From assembly GCA_902600485.1 (NCBI GenBank), contig CACKJD010000004.1:37137-101136 (forward strand): a stretch of 64,000 bases of DNA. Reading direction: 5' to 3'. Below are positions 23,712 to 34,825 of this stretch, one piece after another. Positions within the stretch are counted from its first letter, which is position 1. Each line of letters starts with the position of its first letter. Under the pieces are notes generated by a model. It was not told the origin of the DNA. It searched no databases and was given only the letters and a program-made list of their open reading frames with translations. A program made the position numbers and the translations under genes. The DNA is from an uncultured Pelagibacteraceae bacterium (lineage in GTDB: Bacteria > Pseudomonadota > Alphaproteobacteria > Pelagibacterales > Pelagibacteraceae).

Positions 23712-24511
23712 AAATTATCAATTATTCTTACTCCTTGAATATAGAAAGCAATAAAAATTTTTACATTTTTTTTATTTATTTTTTTACTTAGGTTATTTTT
23801 GTTTCTCAATTCTAAATATTCAATGTTAAATACTTTATTTTTATTTATAAACTCATTTATTAAAATTTTATTATTTAAATTTTTTCTTAAAAGATTAAAT
23901 AATTTTTTTACATTTGAAACAAGTAAAGCAGATTTATTTATAGAGCTTCGATTTAATAATTCATTTCTTGAAGAATAAGCTAGTCCATTCTTCATTCTAA
24001 TTGTTTTGCACAATATAGTTTTTATATTTGAATTTTTTTTTAAAAATTCTCTAATCAGTATGTATTGTTGATAGTCTTTTTCACCTAAAAATATTTTATT
24101 TATTTTTAATTTTTTGATAAACTGATTTATTACACCTAAAACCCCCTCAAAATGACCAGGTCTATATTTAGCACATAATATTTTATTTGATTTGTTAATT
24201 TTAAATTTTTTTTTACTCTTATTTCCATATACATCTTTAACAGTTGGTATTAAAACATAGTCTACTTTAAGATTTTTTAACAATTTAAGATCTTTTTGAA
24301 TATTTTTTGGGTATTTTTTATAATCTTTTTTATTATTAAATTGAGCAGGGTTAACAAATATACTTACTAATGTTTTTTTGCATTTTTTTTGTGATTTCTT
24401 TATCAAACTCACGTGTCCGTCATGCAAGGCCCCCATGGTTGGGACAAAACCAATATCTGCCTTAAAATTAACCTTTTTATTAAGTCTATTAATGCTTTTA
24501 AAAATAATCAT
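23708..24511 (-). CDS. panC: pantothenate synthetase
   Basis: GFVPTMGALHDGHVSLIKKS, VSIFVNPAQF, SSRNELL. Confidence 0.96.
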   Translation of the reverse strand: MIIFKSINRLNKKVNFKADIGFVPTMGALHDGHVSLIKKSQKKCKKTLVSIFVNPAQFNNKKDYKKYPKNIQKDLKLLKNLKVDYVLIPTVKDVYGNKSKKKFKINKSNKILCAKYRPGHFEGVLGVINQFIKKLKINKIFLGEKDYQQYILIREFLKKNSNIKTILCKTIRMKNGLAYSSRNELLNRSSINKSALLVSNVKKLFNLLRKNLNNKILINEFINKNKVFNIEYLELRNKNNLSKKINKKNVKIFIAFYIQGVRIIDNF

Positions 24512-24540
24512 TTATGGTACTTCACTAATAATAGTTATTT

Positions 24541-25356
24541 ATGATTAGACAAGCAATAATACCTTTGGCAGGTCTTGGTACAAGATTACTGCCATTAACT
24601 AGCGTTTTTGCAAAAGAATTGTTACCAATGAACGGCAGAGCTGGCATTGAGTATATACTAGATGAATGCATTGATGCAGGCATTAAAGAAGTTGTATTTA
24701 TAATTTCCAAAAAAAAAATGATGATAAAAGATTATTTTTATAAGGATAGTTTTTATAAAAAGATTATAAAAAAAAAGGGTGATAAAAGAATACTCAATGA
24801 GTATAGAAAAATCCTAAAATATAAAAAAATGATAAAATTTGTATATCAAAATAAACCTTTGGGTACCGGCGATGCTGTGCTTAAAACAAAGAAATTTATA
24901 AAAGATAAATATTTTTTAATGTTGTTACCAGATGATTTAATCGTAAAAAATAATTGTTCAAAAGATATGATCAGCATAAGTATCAAAAATAAATGTTCTG
25001 TGATGGCGAGTATGAAAGTTAAAAAAAATAATGTAAGTAGATGGGGCATATATTCGTTATCTAAAAGACTTAATAAGAATAATTTTTTTATTAAAGATGT
25101 TATTGAAAAACCAACTATTAAAAGTGCACCTTCAACAAATGCTGTTATAGGTAGATATATCCTCCCGAAAAAAATATTTTCTAAACTAAAAAATCTTAAA
25201 CCAGGAAAAGGCGGTGAAATTCATATTACTGACGCAATTAAAATATTGATAAACGAAGGTGATAAATTTATTGGACATAAATTCCGTGGAAAATATTTAG
25301 ATTGTGGGAGTATGTCCGGGTATATTAAATCAGGAATAGAAATATCAAAGTTATGA
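24541..25356 (+). CDS. galU: UTP-glucose-1-phosphate uridylyltransferase-like nucleotidyltransferase
   Basis: AIIPLAGLGTRLLPLTSVFAKELLPMNGRAGIEYILDE; adjacent ugd. Confidence 0.88.
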   Translation: MIRQAIIPLAGLGTRLLPLTSVFAKELLPMNGRAGIEYILDECIDAGIKEVVFIISKKKMMIKDYFYKDSFYKKIIKKKGDKRILNEYRKILKYKKMIKFVYQNKPLGTGDAVLKTKKFIKDKYFLMLLPDDLIVKNNCSKDMISISIKNKCSVMASMKVKKNNVSRWGIYSLSKRLNKNNFFIKDVIEKPTIKSAPSTNAVIGRYILPKKIFSKLKNLKPGKGGEIHITDAIKILINEGDKFIGHKFRGKYLDCGSMSGYIKSGIEISKL

Positions 25357-26651
25357 AATTATGCATGATAGGAACAGGTTATGTTGGTTTGGTTAGTGGA
25401 GTTTGTTTTTCAGATTTAGGAAATACTGTTTATTGTGTAGATAATGATATTGAAAAAATTAATGCACTTAATAAAGGAATAGTCCCAATATATGAACCAG
25501 GTCTAGAGGAAATTTTAAAACGTAATTATAAACAACAAAGATTAATTTTTACTAATAATTTAAAAGAAGCAGTAGAAAACTCTGATATTATATTTATCTG
25601 TGTTGGTACTCCCACTAAAAAAAATAGTAACTCGGCTGATTTGAAATATGTTTTTAACGTTGCCAATAATTTAAAAAGATTCATAAAAAAATACAAAGTA
25701 GTTATCACAAAGTCTACTGTACCTGTCACTACAGGTGACAAAATTGAAAAAATTTTGATAAAACAAAAAAGAAAAAAATTGGTAGATGTTGTTTCTAATC
25801 CTGAATTTTTAAGAGAGGGTGAAGCAATAAGAGATTTTTTGAGTCCTGATAGAGTTGTAGTCGGAACTGATAGTAATAAGGCAAATAAATATCTTAAAAA
25901 CCTTTATTTACCCATAGTTAAAAAAACAAGCAGATATTTTAGAACTTCAAGACGTGGAGCTGAACTAATTAAATATGCATCAAATGCTTTTCTAGCTACA
26001 AAGATATCTTATATCAATGAATTAGCAAATCTTTGTGAAAAAACAAATGTTGATATTAAAGAAATTTCTCAAGGTATGGGCTCAGATCAAAGAATAGGGG
26101 ATAGATTTTTAAGAGCAGGACCAGCATACGGTGGTTCTTGTTTTCCTAAAGATACTAGAGCAATAATAGATACCTCAAATAAATTTAAATCAAATTTGTC
26201 AATTATAAAAGCTGTAATTAAATCAAATGAAGATAGAAAAAAATTATTAACAGAAAAGGTATACAAAATTTTAAATAATAATCTAAAAAATAAATTAATA
26301 ACTTTTTTAGGAGTTACTTTTAAGCCTAATACTGACGATATGAGAGAAGCATCAAGTTTATATATGATACCAAAATTATTAAAAAAGGGAGCCATTATCA
26401 ATTATTTTGATCCGTCAGGTAAAAAAAATGAATTTAAGAAATTTAAAAGAGTTAAATATTGTAAAAATGTATCTCAAGCATGCCTTAGATCGGATTTAAT
26501 AATACTTCACACTGAATGGAATGAATTTAAAACTTTAAATTTCAAAAAATTAATTAAAAAGAGCAATTTTAAGGTTTTTGATATGCGTAATCTATATTCT
26601 CCAAAATTAATGAAAAAAAAAGGTATTAACTATTTTGGTATAGGAAGATAG
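25353..26651 (+). CDS. ugd: UDP-glucose 6-dehydrogenase family
   Basis: MKLCMIGTGYVGLVSGVCFSDLG; GPAYGGSCFPKDTRAI; GVTFKPNTDDMREAS. Confidence 0.93.
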   Translation: MKLCMIGTGYVGLVSGVCFSDLGNTVYCVDNDIEKINALNKGIVPIYEPGLEEILKRNYKQQRLIFTNNLKEAVENSDIIFICVGTPTKKNSNSADLKYVFNVANNLKRFIKKYKVVITKSTVPVTTGDKIEKILIKQKRKKLVDVVSNPEFLREGEAIRDFLSPDRVVVGTDSNKANKYLKNLYLPIVKKTSRYFRTSRRGAELIKYASNAFLATKISYINELANLCEKTNVDIKEISQGMGSDQRIGDRFLRAGPAYGGSCFPKDTRAIIDTSNKFKSNLSIIKAVIKSNEDRKKLLTEKVYKILNNNLKNKLITFLGVTFKPNTDDMREASSLYMIPKLLKKGAIINYFDPSGKKNEFKKFKRVKYCKNVSQACLRSDLIILHTEWNEFKTLNFKKLIKKSNFKVFDMRNLYSPKLMKKKGINYFGIGR

Positions 26652-27113
26652 TTATTTTATTTCAAAAATTGCATCAATCTCGACTGCAACACCTAACGGT
26701 AAGCTATTTACACTAACTGCCGCTCTAGTATGCATTCCTTTATCTTCGAGAATTTTCACCAATATATCAGACGCGCCATTAATTACTTTTGGTTGTTCTA
26801 TAAAATCATTTGTTGAATTAACAAAACCAACTATTTTTACACAAGATTTTATTTTATCTAGATCTCCAGATAATATTTTCTTTGCTTGAGCTAAAATACT
26901 TAGGGCACATCTTTCTGCTGCTTTATATCCCTCTTCTGTATTTAAATCTTTACCTAACTTACCTTTTATTAACTCACCTTTTGAGTTCATAGAAATTTGT
27001 CCTGAAATATATAATAATTTTCCAACAATTTTACTTGCTAGGTATGATCCTACTGGCGCTGGTGCTTCAGGTAAAACAATGTTATTTTCTTTTAATCTTT
27101 TATCAGCACTCAT
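26652..27113 (-). CDS. RidA/YjgF-family protein
   Basis: LYISGQISMNSKGELIKGKLGKDLNTEEGYKAAERCALSILAQAK; C-terminal RAAVSVNSLPLGVAVEIDAIFEI. Confidence 0.88.
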   Translation of the reverse strand: MSADKRLKENNIVLPEAPAPVGSYLASKIVGKLLYISGQISMNSKGELIKGKLGKDLNTEEGYKAAERCALSILAQAKKILSGDLDKIKSCVKIVGFVNSTNDFIEQPKVINGASDILVKILEDKGMHTRAAVSVNSLPLGVAVEIDAIFEIK

Positions 27114-29696
27114 TTATTTTTTTTTCTTTTTACTTCTATCGTATTCTTTTCTTTTCTCAATCAAAATCAATGCCTCTTCCATTGTTAGTTCAGCTGGATC
27201 TTTCTCTTCAGGAATTGTAGCATTTAATGATTTGTATTTAATGTAAGGACCGTACTGACCTTTCATAATTCTAACTGGTTTTTTGTCTTCTGGATGTTCA
27301 CCTAAATCTTTTATCATAGAAGATGAAATTCTACCTGGTTTAGCTTCTGATATTAAAGTTATCGCTCTATTTAATCCAATATTAAATAATTCCTCAATAC
27401 TTTCTAATCTTGCAGATTTATTATCACATTTTAAATATGGACCAAATCGACCAACATTTATTGTAATATCTTTTTCCAAATCTGGATGCTTACCAATTAT
27501 TTTGGGAAGTGAACATAAATATTTTGCTTTTTCTAAATCAACATTTTCTATATCTAAACCTTTTGGAATAGAAACATTTTTAAAGTTACTTTCTTCTTTC
27601 TTTTTCTTTTTTGTTTTAGTTTTCGGTTTATTAATATTTTCTAATTCTTCATTACTTAGTTCGTATTGTAAATAAGGTCCAAATCTTCCATTTTTTAAAT
27701 AAATATCCTTACCGATATCATTTTTTCCTATTAATTTAGGTTCCGACAGATTTGCTTGAGCAGCAGCTTTTGCTTTTGATAATGGTCTTGTATATTTACA
27801 GTCTGGGTAATTAGAACAACCAATAAATGCGCCGCCTCTAAAGCTATTTTTTAAGCTTAATGTTCCTTCAACTGAAAACTTACAATCTTTATTATATAAT
27901 TTACAGCTTCTATCCACCTTACCATTACTATTTTTGTCAAAAATTAAACTTCCTAAACTATCATTAAGTAAATCTAAAACTTCTCTAGTCCTTTTCTCTT
28001 TAACATTAGAGACATTTTCGTTAAAATCTTTCCAAAATTGATCTAAAACTTTTATCCAGTTTTCTTTCCCTGATGTAATATCGTCTAATTGATCTTCAAG
28101 TTTTGCAGTAAAATCATAGTCAACATATCTGGAAAAAAGTTTCTCCAAGAAGGCAGATAGTAATTTTCCTCTATCAGTTGGAAAAAATCTCTTATTTACT
28201 ATATCAGCATATCCTCTATTAGATATAACAGAGATTATACTTGCATATGTTGAGGGACGACCAATTCCTAATTCTTCTAATTTTTTAACTAAACTTGCTT
28301 CTGAAAAACGTGGGGGTGGTTGTGTAAAATGTTGCTCATCATTAAATTCTTTTATTTCGATTGGTCCTTTAGATACTTCAGGTAATATTTTTTCATCATC
28401 ATTTTCATCAATTTTTTGAAGTTTTAAAAACCCATCAAATTTTATAGTTGAACCACTAGATTTTAATATGTTCTTTCCATCTTCTGAGGTAATTAATATA
28501 GTTTTTCTATCAAATTTAGCTGGTTGCATTTGAGATGATAGAGCTCTCGACCAAATAAGATCATATAATTTATACTGATCTGTACTTAAATATTTTTTTA
28601 TACCTTCAGGTGAATTTTTTATTTCCGTTGGTCTGATTGCTTCATGCGCTTCTTGTGCATTTTTTGCTTTTTTACCAGAATAATTATTAGCTTGTTCAGG
28701 AAGATAATCGTTACCATAATTTTCCTCTATATATTTTCTAAATAATGGAATAGCTTCTTTAGATATATTGGTACCATCGGTCCTCATATAAGTTATTAAA
28801 CCTTTGGTATCCCCATCTATCTCAATACCTTGATAGAGTCTTTGTGCAATTTGCATTGTTCTTGAAGCACCAAAACCTAATTTACTTGAAGCAGATTGCT
28901 GGAGAGTTGAAGTTGTGAAAGGACCTGACGGGTTCCTTGTATATATTTTTGAAGTTATATCTTTAATTAAATATTTTTTTTCTTTAATTTTTGATATAGC
29001 ATTATTTATATCTTCTTTATTTCTAAAACTAAATTTTTCAATTTTTTCTCCGTTTAATTCAGATATTGACGAAGTTAAAATATTTTTTGAAGAAGTAATA
29101 AAATTTACATTTATTGTCCAAAATTCTTCTGGATTAAATACTTCTATTTCATGCTCTCTTTCAGTTAACAATCTTAAGGCTACTGATTGAACTCTACCAG
29201 CAGATTTAGAGCCTGGTAATTTAGTCCATAATATTGGTGAAATGTTAAAACCTACTAAATAATCTAAAGCTCTTCTTGCCATGTATGCGTCAACAAGTTG
29301 ACCTTCAAGCGATCTAGGATTTTCTATACCATTTATAACTGCTTTTTTTGTGATTTCGTTAAATACTACTCTTTCAATTTTTTTATCTTTAAGTATTTTT
29401 TTTTCATCTAAAAATTCTTTAACATGCCACGCTATTGCTTCTCCTTCACGATCAGGGTCGGTAGCTAAAATAATTTTATCAGAATCTTTTGCAACATCTG
29501 TAATTTCTTTTAAATATTTTTTCGAAAAACTATCTACTTCCCATATCATTTTAAATTTATTTTCTGGATCTACAGATCCATTTTTAGATGGCAAATCTCT
29601 TATATGTCCGTAACTAGCAAGAACTGTGTAATCTTTTCCTAAATACTTATTTATTGTTTTTGCTTTAGCTGGACTTTCAACAATGACTAAATTCAT
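27114..29696 (-). CDS. topA: DNA topoisomerase I
   Basis: 860 aa; MNLVIVESPAKAKTINKYLG Toprim; ITYMRTDGTNIS active-site region; C-terminal zinc/repeat domains. Confidence 0.98.
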   Translation of the reverse strand: MNLVIVESPAKAKTINKYLGKDYTVLASYGHIRDLPSKNGSVDPENKFKMIWEVDSFSKKYLKEITDVAKDSDKIILATDPDREGEAIAWHVKEFLDEKKILKDKKIERVVFNEITKKAVINGIENPRSLEGQLVDAYMARRALDYLVGFNISPILWTKLPGSKSAGRVQSVALRLLTEREHEIEVFNPEEFWTINVNFITSSKNILTSSISELNGEKIEKFSFRNKEDINNAISKIKEKKYLIKDITSKIYTRNPSGPFTTSTLQQSASSKLGFGASRTMQIAQRLYQGIEIDGDTKGLITYMRTDGTNISKEAIPLFRKYIEENYGNDYLPEQANNYSGKKAKNAQEAHEAIRPTEIKNSPEGIKKYLSTDQYKLYDLIWSRALSSQMQPAKFDRKTILITSEDGKNILKSSGSTIKFDGFLKLQKIDENDDEKILPEVSKGPIEIKEFNDEQHFTQPPPRFSEASLVKKLEELGIGRPSTYASIISVISNRGYADIVNKRFFPTDRGKLLSAFLEKLFSRYVDYDFTAKLEDQLDDITSGKENWIKVLDQFWKDFNENVSNVKEKRTREVLDLLNDSLGSLIFDKNSNGKVDRSCKLYNKDCKFSVEGTLSLKNSFRGGAFIGCSNYPDCKYTRPLSKAKAAAQANLSEPKLIGKNDIGKDIYLKNGRFGPYLQYELSNEELENINKPKTKTKKKKKEESNFKNVSIPKGLDIENVDLEKAKYLCSLPKIIGKHPDLEKDITINVGRFGPYLKCDNKSARLESIEELFNIGLNRAITLISEAKPGRISSSMIKDLGEHPEDKKPVRIMKGQYGPYIKYKSLNATIPEEKDPAELTMEEALILIEKRKEYDRSKKKKK

Positions 29697-29732
29697 TATA
29701 ACAAAAGTACATTAAAGACCTAGATAGTCAAA

Positions 29733-30320
29733 TTAATAAATTTTTGTCTTAGATTCTGTCTTATTTATTAGGCGTTTTATATTTTCCCGATGTGTATAAA
29801 AAATCATTATGAACATTATAAAGTAGAAATAATAAAAGGGATCTGAAATAAAAAAAAATTGAAAAATAGGTATACAAAAACTTGATACAATTGAACTTAA
29901 AGAAGAGTATTTAAATATAAAAAAAATTAATAACCAAGTTACACAAAACACTATTCCTGACAAATAATTTAAACAAAATAAAATTCCAACATAAGTCGCT
30001 ACACCTTTACCACCTTTAAATTTAAGCCAAACCGGAAAAACATGACCTATAAAAACTGATAAAGAAGCTAAGTATAATTGATCATTATAATAAAAATTAA
30101 TAAACAAAATAGGCACTACAGCTTTTGAAATATCAAGAGCTAATGTTAAATATCCTATAAATTTATTTCCAGATCTTAAAACATTAGTTGCTCCAATATT
30201 TCCAGAACCTATTTTTCTTATGTCTTTACCGATAAAAGTTTTAGTTAAGATAAGTCCGAATGGAATAGAACCAAACAAATAAGAGATTATAATAATCGAA
30301 GTAATTTCTAAATTTAGCAT
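29733..30320 (-). CDS. plsY: glycerol-3-phosphate acyltransferase
   Basis: YLFGSIPFGLILTK, GSGNIGATNVLR, KGGKGVATYVG. Confidence 0.96.
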   Translation of the reverse strand: MLNLEITSIIIISYLFGSIPFGLILTKTFIGKDIRKIGSGNIGATNVLRSGNKFIGYLTLALDISKAVVPILFINFYYNDQLYLASLSVFIGHVFPVWLKFKGGKGVATYVGILFCLNYLSGIVFCVTWLLIFFIFKYSSLSSIVSSFCIPIFQFFFISDPFYYFYFIMFIMIFYTHRENIKRLINKTESKTKIY

Positions 30321-31603
30321 TTAAATAACTCTACTCCATTAATAAAAGTGCTTAACACTTTGCCTTGTAGTTTTTTGTCCTCTATACAAGTATTCTTAGA
30401 TTTTGATATCATTTTTTCTTTTTTAACTACCCATGGCTTGTATATATCAACAATACATAAGTCAGCATCACTTCCTACAGAAAGATTTCCTTTATTAATT
30501 TTTAGAATTTTAGCTGGATTGCTTGTCAGACACTCAATTATCTTATTTAATTTTATTGATCCATTGTGAAATAATTCTAATGCAAGTGGTAAAAGAGTTT
30601 CTATACCAGAGGCACCTGTAGCAGCTTGTGAAAATGTTAATCTTTTTGACTCCTCATCTTCAGGTTTATGATCTGATACAATTACATCTATCAAATTTTG
30701 GTTTATACCCTTTATTAGAGACAATCTGTCCTCTTCTGTCCTTAGAGGAGGGGATAATTTAAGGAAAGTACGAAAGTCTCCTATATCATTTTGGTTTAAT
30801 GATAAATTATTAATTGAAACACCAGTTGTAAATTTTACAATTTCTTTTCTATTTTTAATTATTTCAACAGACTTTTCTGATGATATTTGAGCAATATGAT
30901 ATCTACAATTGAAATCCTCTAGCAAAGTTAAATCTCTTTCGATAATAATTTTTTCTGCGTAGTCAGGTATGCCTTGAAGACCAAGTTTAGTTGCGATTAT
31001 CCCGTCATTTATTTGTCCATCTTTTGATAATTCATTATCTTCTGCATGTTGTATTACTAATGCATCTAAATCAAAAGCAGATCTCATAATTCTGGACATC
31101 AATCTTGTATTTTGAATAGTTTGCGTGCCATCTGTATATCCTATTATTCCTTTTTTATTTAAAAGACCAAATTCATTCATATTAGTTCCTTCCAGACCTT
31201 TTGTTAAACTTGCGGTTGGAAATATATTAATTTTTGATTTGTCTCTTCCTCTTCTTTTAAGAAAGTCAACCATAGAAACATTATCTATAACAGGGGAAGT
31301 ATTAGGCATTGTAACGACAGATGTAACACCCCCAGCTAGTGCTGCATTGCTCAATGTTCTAAAATTTTCCTTATATTCATAACCTGGCTCACCTACAAAT
31401 ACCCTCATATCAACAAGACCAGGAAATATAAATTTTTCTTTAAGATCTGTATATTTTTCTCTTGAAGGAATATTATTCTGGTTTACTTTTTTACCTATTG
31501 CTTCAATTTTTCCATTTTCGCCAATAATCAAACCGCCTATTTCATCTATAGAGTTTTTAGGATCTATTATTTTTGCATTTAAAAAATATTGTTTTTTCAT
31601 CAT
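30314..31603 (-). CDS. dihydroorotase-like protein, predicted non-catalytic PyrC' (pseudo-dihydroorotase)
   Basis: 429 aa amidohydrolase fold; [21 protein letters not shown] where active DHOases carry HxHLREPG; overlaps the start of pyrB's reading frame end. Confidence 0.88.
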   Translation of the reverse strand: MMKKQYFLNAKIIDPKNSIDEIGGLIIGENGKIEAIGKKVNQNNIPSREKYTDLKEKFIFPGLVDMRVFVGEPGYEYKENFRTLSNAALAGGVTSVVTMPNTSPVIDNVSMVDFLKRRGRDKSKINIFPTASLTKGLEGTNMNEFGLLNKKGIIGYTDGTQTIQNTRLMSRIMRSAFDLDALVIQHAEDNELSKDGQINDGIIATKLGLQGIPDYAEKIIIERDLTLLEDFNCRYHIAQISSEKSVEIIKNRKEIVKFTTGVSINNLSLNQNDIGDFRTFLKLSPPLRTEEDRLSLIKGINQNLIDVIVSDHKPEDEESKRLTFSQAATGASGIETLLPLALELFHNGSIKLNKIIECLTSNPAKILKINKGNLSVGSDADLCIVDIYKPWVVKKEKMISKSKNTCIEDKKLQGKVLSTFINGVELFKC

Positions 31604-32538
31604 TCACAAAATAACTTTAGACAGGCCATTCTTACAGCAACACCTAATTCAACCTGTTCTTTAATTACACTTTTATTAATATCATCAGCTAATTTTGTAT
31701 CTATTTCTATTCCCCTATTCATAGGACCAGGGTGCATAATAATTGCATCACTCTTTGCTTTCTCTAATTTATCTGGTGTAAGGCCATAATATTCATAATA
31801 CTCTCTATTTGATGAAAGGAATGAACTTGTCATTCTTTCATTTTGTAATCTTAACATCATCACAATGTCACAACCTTTCACTCCTTCTTTCATATTTGTA
31901 AAAGTGTTGACACCAAATTTTTCTAGATCTTTTGGCATCAAATTAGATGGTGCAACTATATTTATGTCTGCACCCAACATATTTAATAAATAAATATTTG
32001 ATCTAGCAACTCTTGAATGAAGTATGTCTCCACAAATTGCAATTTTAAGACCTTCTATCTTATTTTTTTTCTCCATAATTGTTAAAGCATCAAGCAATGC
32101 TTGAGTGGGATGTTCTCTTCTGCCATCGCCTGCATTTAACACCGCACAATTAACTTTTTGTGACAATAAATTTGAGGCACCTGAGTCTTGATGTCTTACA
32201 ACAATAATATCAGGGTGCATCGCATTTAAAGTCATTGCAGTGTCTATTAAAGTTTCTCCTTTTTTAATTGCTGAATTAGTTATATTCATAGACATAACAT
32301 CAGCACCTAATCTCTTACCAGCAAGCTCAAACGAACTTTGAGTTCTAGTAGATGGTTCAAAAAATAAATTTATTTGTGTTTTACCTCTCAAAATATCTAT
32401 TTTTTTATTTTTACTTTTGTTCAAAGCTATAAAGTTTTTTGACTCTGAAAGAATAGTTTTAACATCAGAGATTGATAGATCTTGAATACCTAGGAGATGT
32501 TTTTTTGAAATTTTAACAGCGTTTTTTGAATTGGCCAT
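31600..32538 (-). CDS. pyrB: aspartate carbamoyltransferase catalytic subunit
   Basis: [37 protein letters not shown]. Confidence 0.97.
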   Translation of the reverse strand: MANSKNAVKISKKHLLGIQDLSISDVKTILSESKNFIALNKSKNKKIDILRGKTQINLFFEPSTRTQSSFELAGKRLGADVMSMNITNSAIKKGETLIDTAMTLNAMHPDIIVVRHQDSGASNLLSQKVNCAVLNAGDGRREHPTQALLDALTIMEKKNKIEGLKIAICGDILHSRVARSNIYLLNMLGADINIVAPSNLMPKDLEKFGVNTFTNMKEGVKGCDIVMMLRLQNERMTSSFLSSNREYYEYYGLTPDKLEKAKSDAIIMHPGPMNRGIEIDTKLADDINKSVIKEQVELGVAVRMACLKLFCE

Positions 32539-32579
32539 TAAAACTAACTCTATAACTTCAAAGCATGTTTAATGCAAGC

Positions 32580-33035
32580 TTAATTATTGAGATAATCGAT
32601 TGCGCCTTGTAAAATGAATGATGCAGCATTTTCATCAATTTTTTTCTCTCTTTTTGTTACGTTAACGTCTAATTCTTTAGAAATATTAAAAGCACCTTTG
32701 GTTGACATTCTCTCATCCCAAAGTACAACATCAATTTTTAGGTTTTTTGATATAATATTAGCTTTATCAGTAACAGATTGAGCTGCTCTTCCTAAACTGC
32801 CATCCATATTAATTGGGTATCCAATTATAATTCCAGACACGTTATTTTCATAAATAATGTTTGTTAATTGATCCAATAGATATTGCATATTCCTATAATC
32901 TATTGTTTTAAATGGAGTAGATATTTTTCTTCTATCATCACAAATTGCTACACCTATACGTTTTGACCCTAAATCCAAACCAATTAATCTCGCATTAATG
33001 TCAATTTTTTTCTTAAGATGCTCAATAGTGATCAT
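32580..33035 (-). CDS. ruvX: YqgF/RuvX-family Holliday junction resolvase-like / pre-16S rRNA nuclease
   Basis: GLDLGSKRIGVAICDDRRKISTPF; IGYPINMDGSLGRAAQSV; WDERMSTKGA. Confidence 0.92.
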   Translation of the reverse strand: MITIEHLKKKIDINARLIGLDLGSKRIGVAICDDRRKISTPFKTIDYRNMQYLLDQLTNIIYENNVSGIIIGYPINMDGSLGRAAQSVTDKANIISKNLKIDVVLWDERMSTKGAFNISKELDVNVTKREKKIDENAASFILQGAIDYLNN

Positions 33036-33080
33036 ATTGTATTTTTCAGATTTAATGATAGTTTTTGATATTCATATCAT

Positions 33081-33368
33081 ATGACAATTGATCTTAAAAC
33101 AGTAAAGCACATATCTAAATTATCTAGGATTTCAATCGATGATAATAAAGCTAAAAAATTAGGCAAAGATTTAAATTCAATTTTTTCTTTTATTGAAAAA
33201 TTAAATGAATTAGATACAAAAAATACTGAACCATTAACCTCAATTGCTGAAACTACATTAAAACTACGTAAAGACGAGATAAAATCTGAAAATATTCGTG
33301 AGGATATTTTAAAAAATTCACCAGACAAAAATAAAGATTTTTTTGTTGTGCCTAAGGTAATTGAATGA
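33081..33368 (+). CDS. gatC: Asp/Glu-tRNA(Asn/Gln) amidotransferase subunit C
   Basis: TVKHISKLSRISIDDNKAKKLGKDLNSIFSFIEKLNELDTKNTEPL; order gatCAB. Confidence 0.95.
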   Translation: MTIDLKTVKHISKLSRISIDDNKAKKLGKDLNSIFSFIEKLNELDTKNTEPLTSIAETTLKLRKDEIKSENIREDILKNSPDKNKDFFVVPKVIE

Positions 33369-34825
33369 TGAGCAATATAACAGATTTAAAATTAGTTGAA
33401 CTTGTAGACAAAATTAAAAAAAAAGAATTATCGTCATCCGAGGTAACTATTGCTTTTATTGAAAGATCAAAAAAATCAAAAAAACTTAATGCTTATATTT
33501 CTGAAAATTATGAAAATGCAATTAAAAAAGCAAAAATATTTGATCAAAAACCAGACTTTAAAAAAAAATTACCTGGTATACCTATTGCTGTAAAAGACTT
33601 GTTTTGTACAAAAAATATTAGAACTACAGCCGGAAGTAAAATTCTTGAAAATTTCGTTCCAACTTATGAATCAACAGTAACTCAAAATATTTTAGATGAA
33701 GGAGGTATTGTAATTGGAAAGTTAAACTGTGATGAATTTGCAATGGGTTCTTCTAATGAAACAAGTTATTTTGGGAATGTTCAAAATCCAGTATCTGAGA
33801 ATTTAGTACCTGGTGGATCTTCTGGTGGATCATCATCAGCAATTGCTGCAAAATTAACTCCAGCAACAATAGGTACAGATACAGGTGGATCTATTAGACA
33901 ACCAGCGTCCTTTACTGGTACAGTTGGTTTAAAGCCAACATACGGTAGTTGCTCAAGGTATGGAATAGTAGCATTTGCATCATCTTTGGATCAAGCAGGA
34001 CCCATGACTCATGATGTCAAAGATTGTTCTTTGATGTTAGAAATTATGAGTACTTACGATACAAAAGATTCAACTTCTGTTGATTTCAAAAGAGAAAATT
34101 ATTTAACTAATTTAAATGAGAATATTAAAGGAAAAAAAATAGGCATACCAAAAGAATATAGAGTTGATGGAATGCCAAAAGAAATTGATGAACTATGGGA
34201 AAAAGGAATAAAAATTATTAAAGAAAATGGAGGTCAAATTATTGAGATAAGTTTACCTAATACCAATTATGCTTTACCAACATATTACATAGTAGCTCCT
34301 GCAGAAGCCTCATCAAATCTTGCTCGATACGATGGTGTAAAATATGGTTTTAGATCAAAAGGTGAAAATCTTATAGACATGTACGAAAAAACAAGATCAG
34401 AGGGTTTCGGTGATGAAGTAAAGCGAAGAATTATGATTGGAACATATGTTTTATCATCAGGTTATTACGATGCATATTATTTAAAAGCACAAAAAGTAAG
34501 AAGACTAATCAAAAATGATTTTGATGAGGCTTATAAAAAAGTAGACGCTATATTAACTCCATCTACGCCAAGCTCTGCTTTTAAGATTGGAGAGAAATTA
34601 AACGATCCAGTATCAATGTATTTGAATGATATTTTCACAGTTCCAATTAATCTTGCAGGCTTACCTGCCATATCAATTCCAGCGGGTCATGATAAAAAAG
34701 GCTACCCACTAGGTTTGCAAGTTATTGGAAAGGCATTTGATGAACAAAGTATTTTAAATATCGCATTTGCTTTAGAAAAAAATATAAGCTTTAAAAATAA
34801 TATAACTGATTGGTGGATTAAGTGA
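33365..34825 (+). CDS. gatA: Asp/Glu-tRNA(Asn/Gln) amidotransferase subunit A
   Basis: Amidase signature [38 protein letters not shown]. Confidence 0.98.
   Translation: MMSNITDLKLVELVDKIKKKELSSSEVTIAFIERSKKSKKLNAYISENYENAIKKAKIFDQKPDFKKKLPGIPIAVKDLFCTKNIRTTAGSKILENFVPTYESTVTQNILDEGGIVIGKLNCDEFAMGSSNETSYFGNVQNPVSENLVPGGSSGGSSSAIAAKLTPATIGTDTGGSIRQPASFTGTVGLKPTYGSCSRYGIVAFASSLDQAGPMTHDVKDCSLMLEIMSTYDTKDSTSVDFKRENYLTNLNENIKGKKIGIPKEYRVDGMPKEIDELWEKGIKIIKENGGQIIEISLPNTNYALPTYYIVAPAEASSNLARYDGVKYGFRSKGENLIDMYEKTRSEGFGDEVKRRIMIGTYVLSSGYYDAYYLKAQKVRRLIKNDFDEAYKKVDAILTPSTPSSAFKIGEKLNDPVSMYLNDIFTVPINLAGLPAISIPAGHDKKGYPLGLQVIGKAFDEQSILNIAFALEKNISFKNNITDWWIK

Noticed and set aside
24541-26651. galU-ugd as part of a larger capsule locus
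   Set aside because: Only two genes, flanked by unrelated panC and ridA/topA; not enough evidence for a capsule cluster here.
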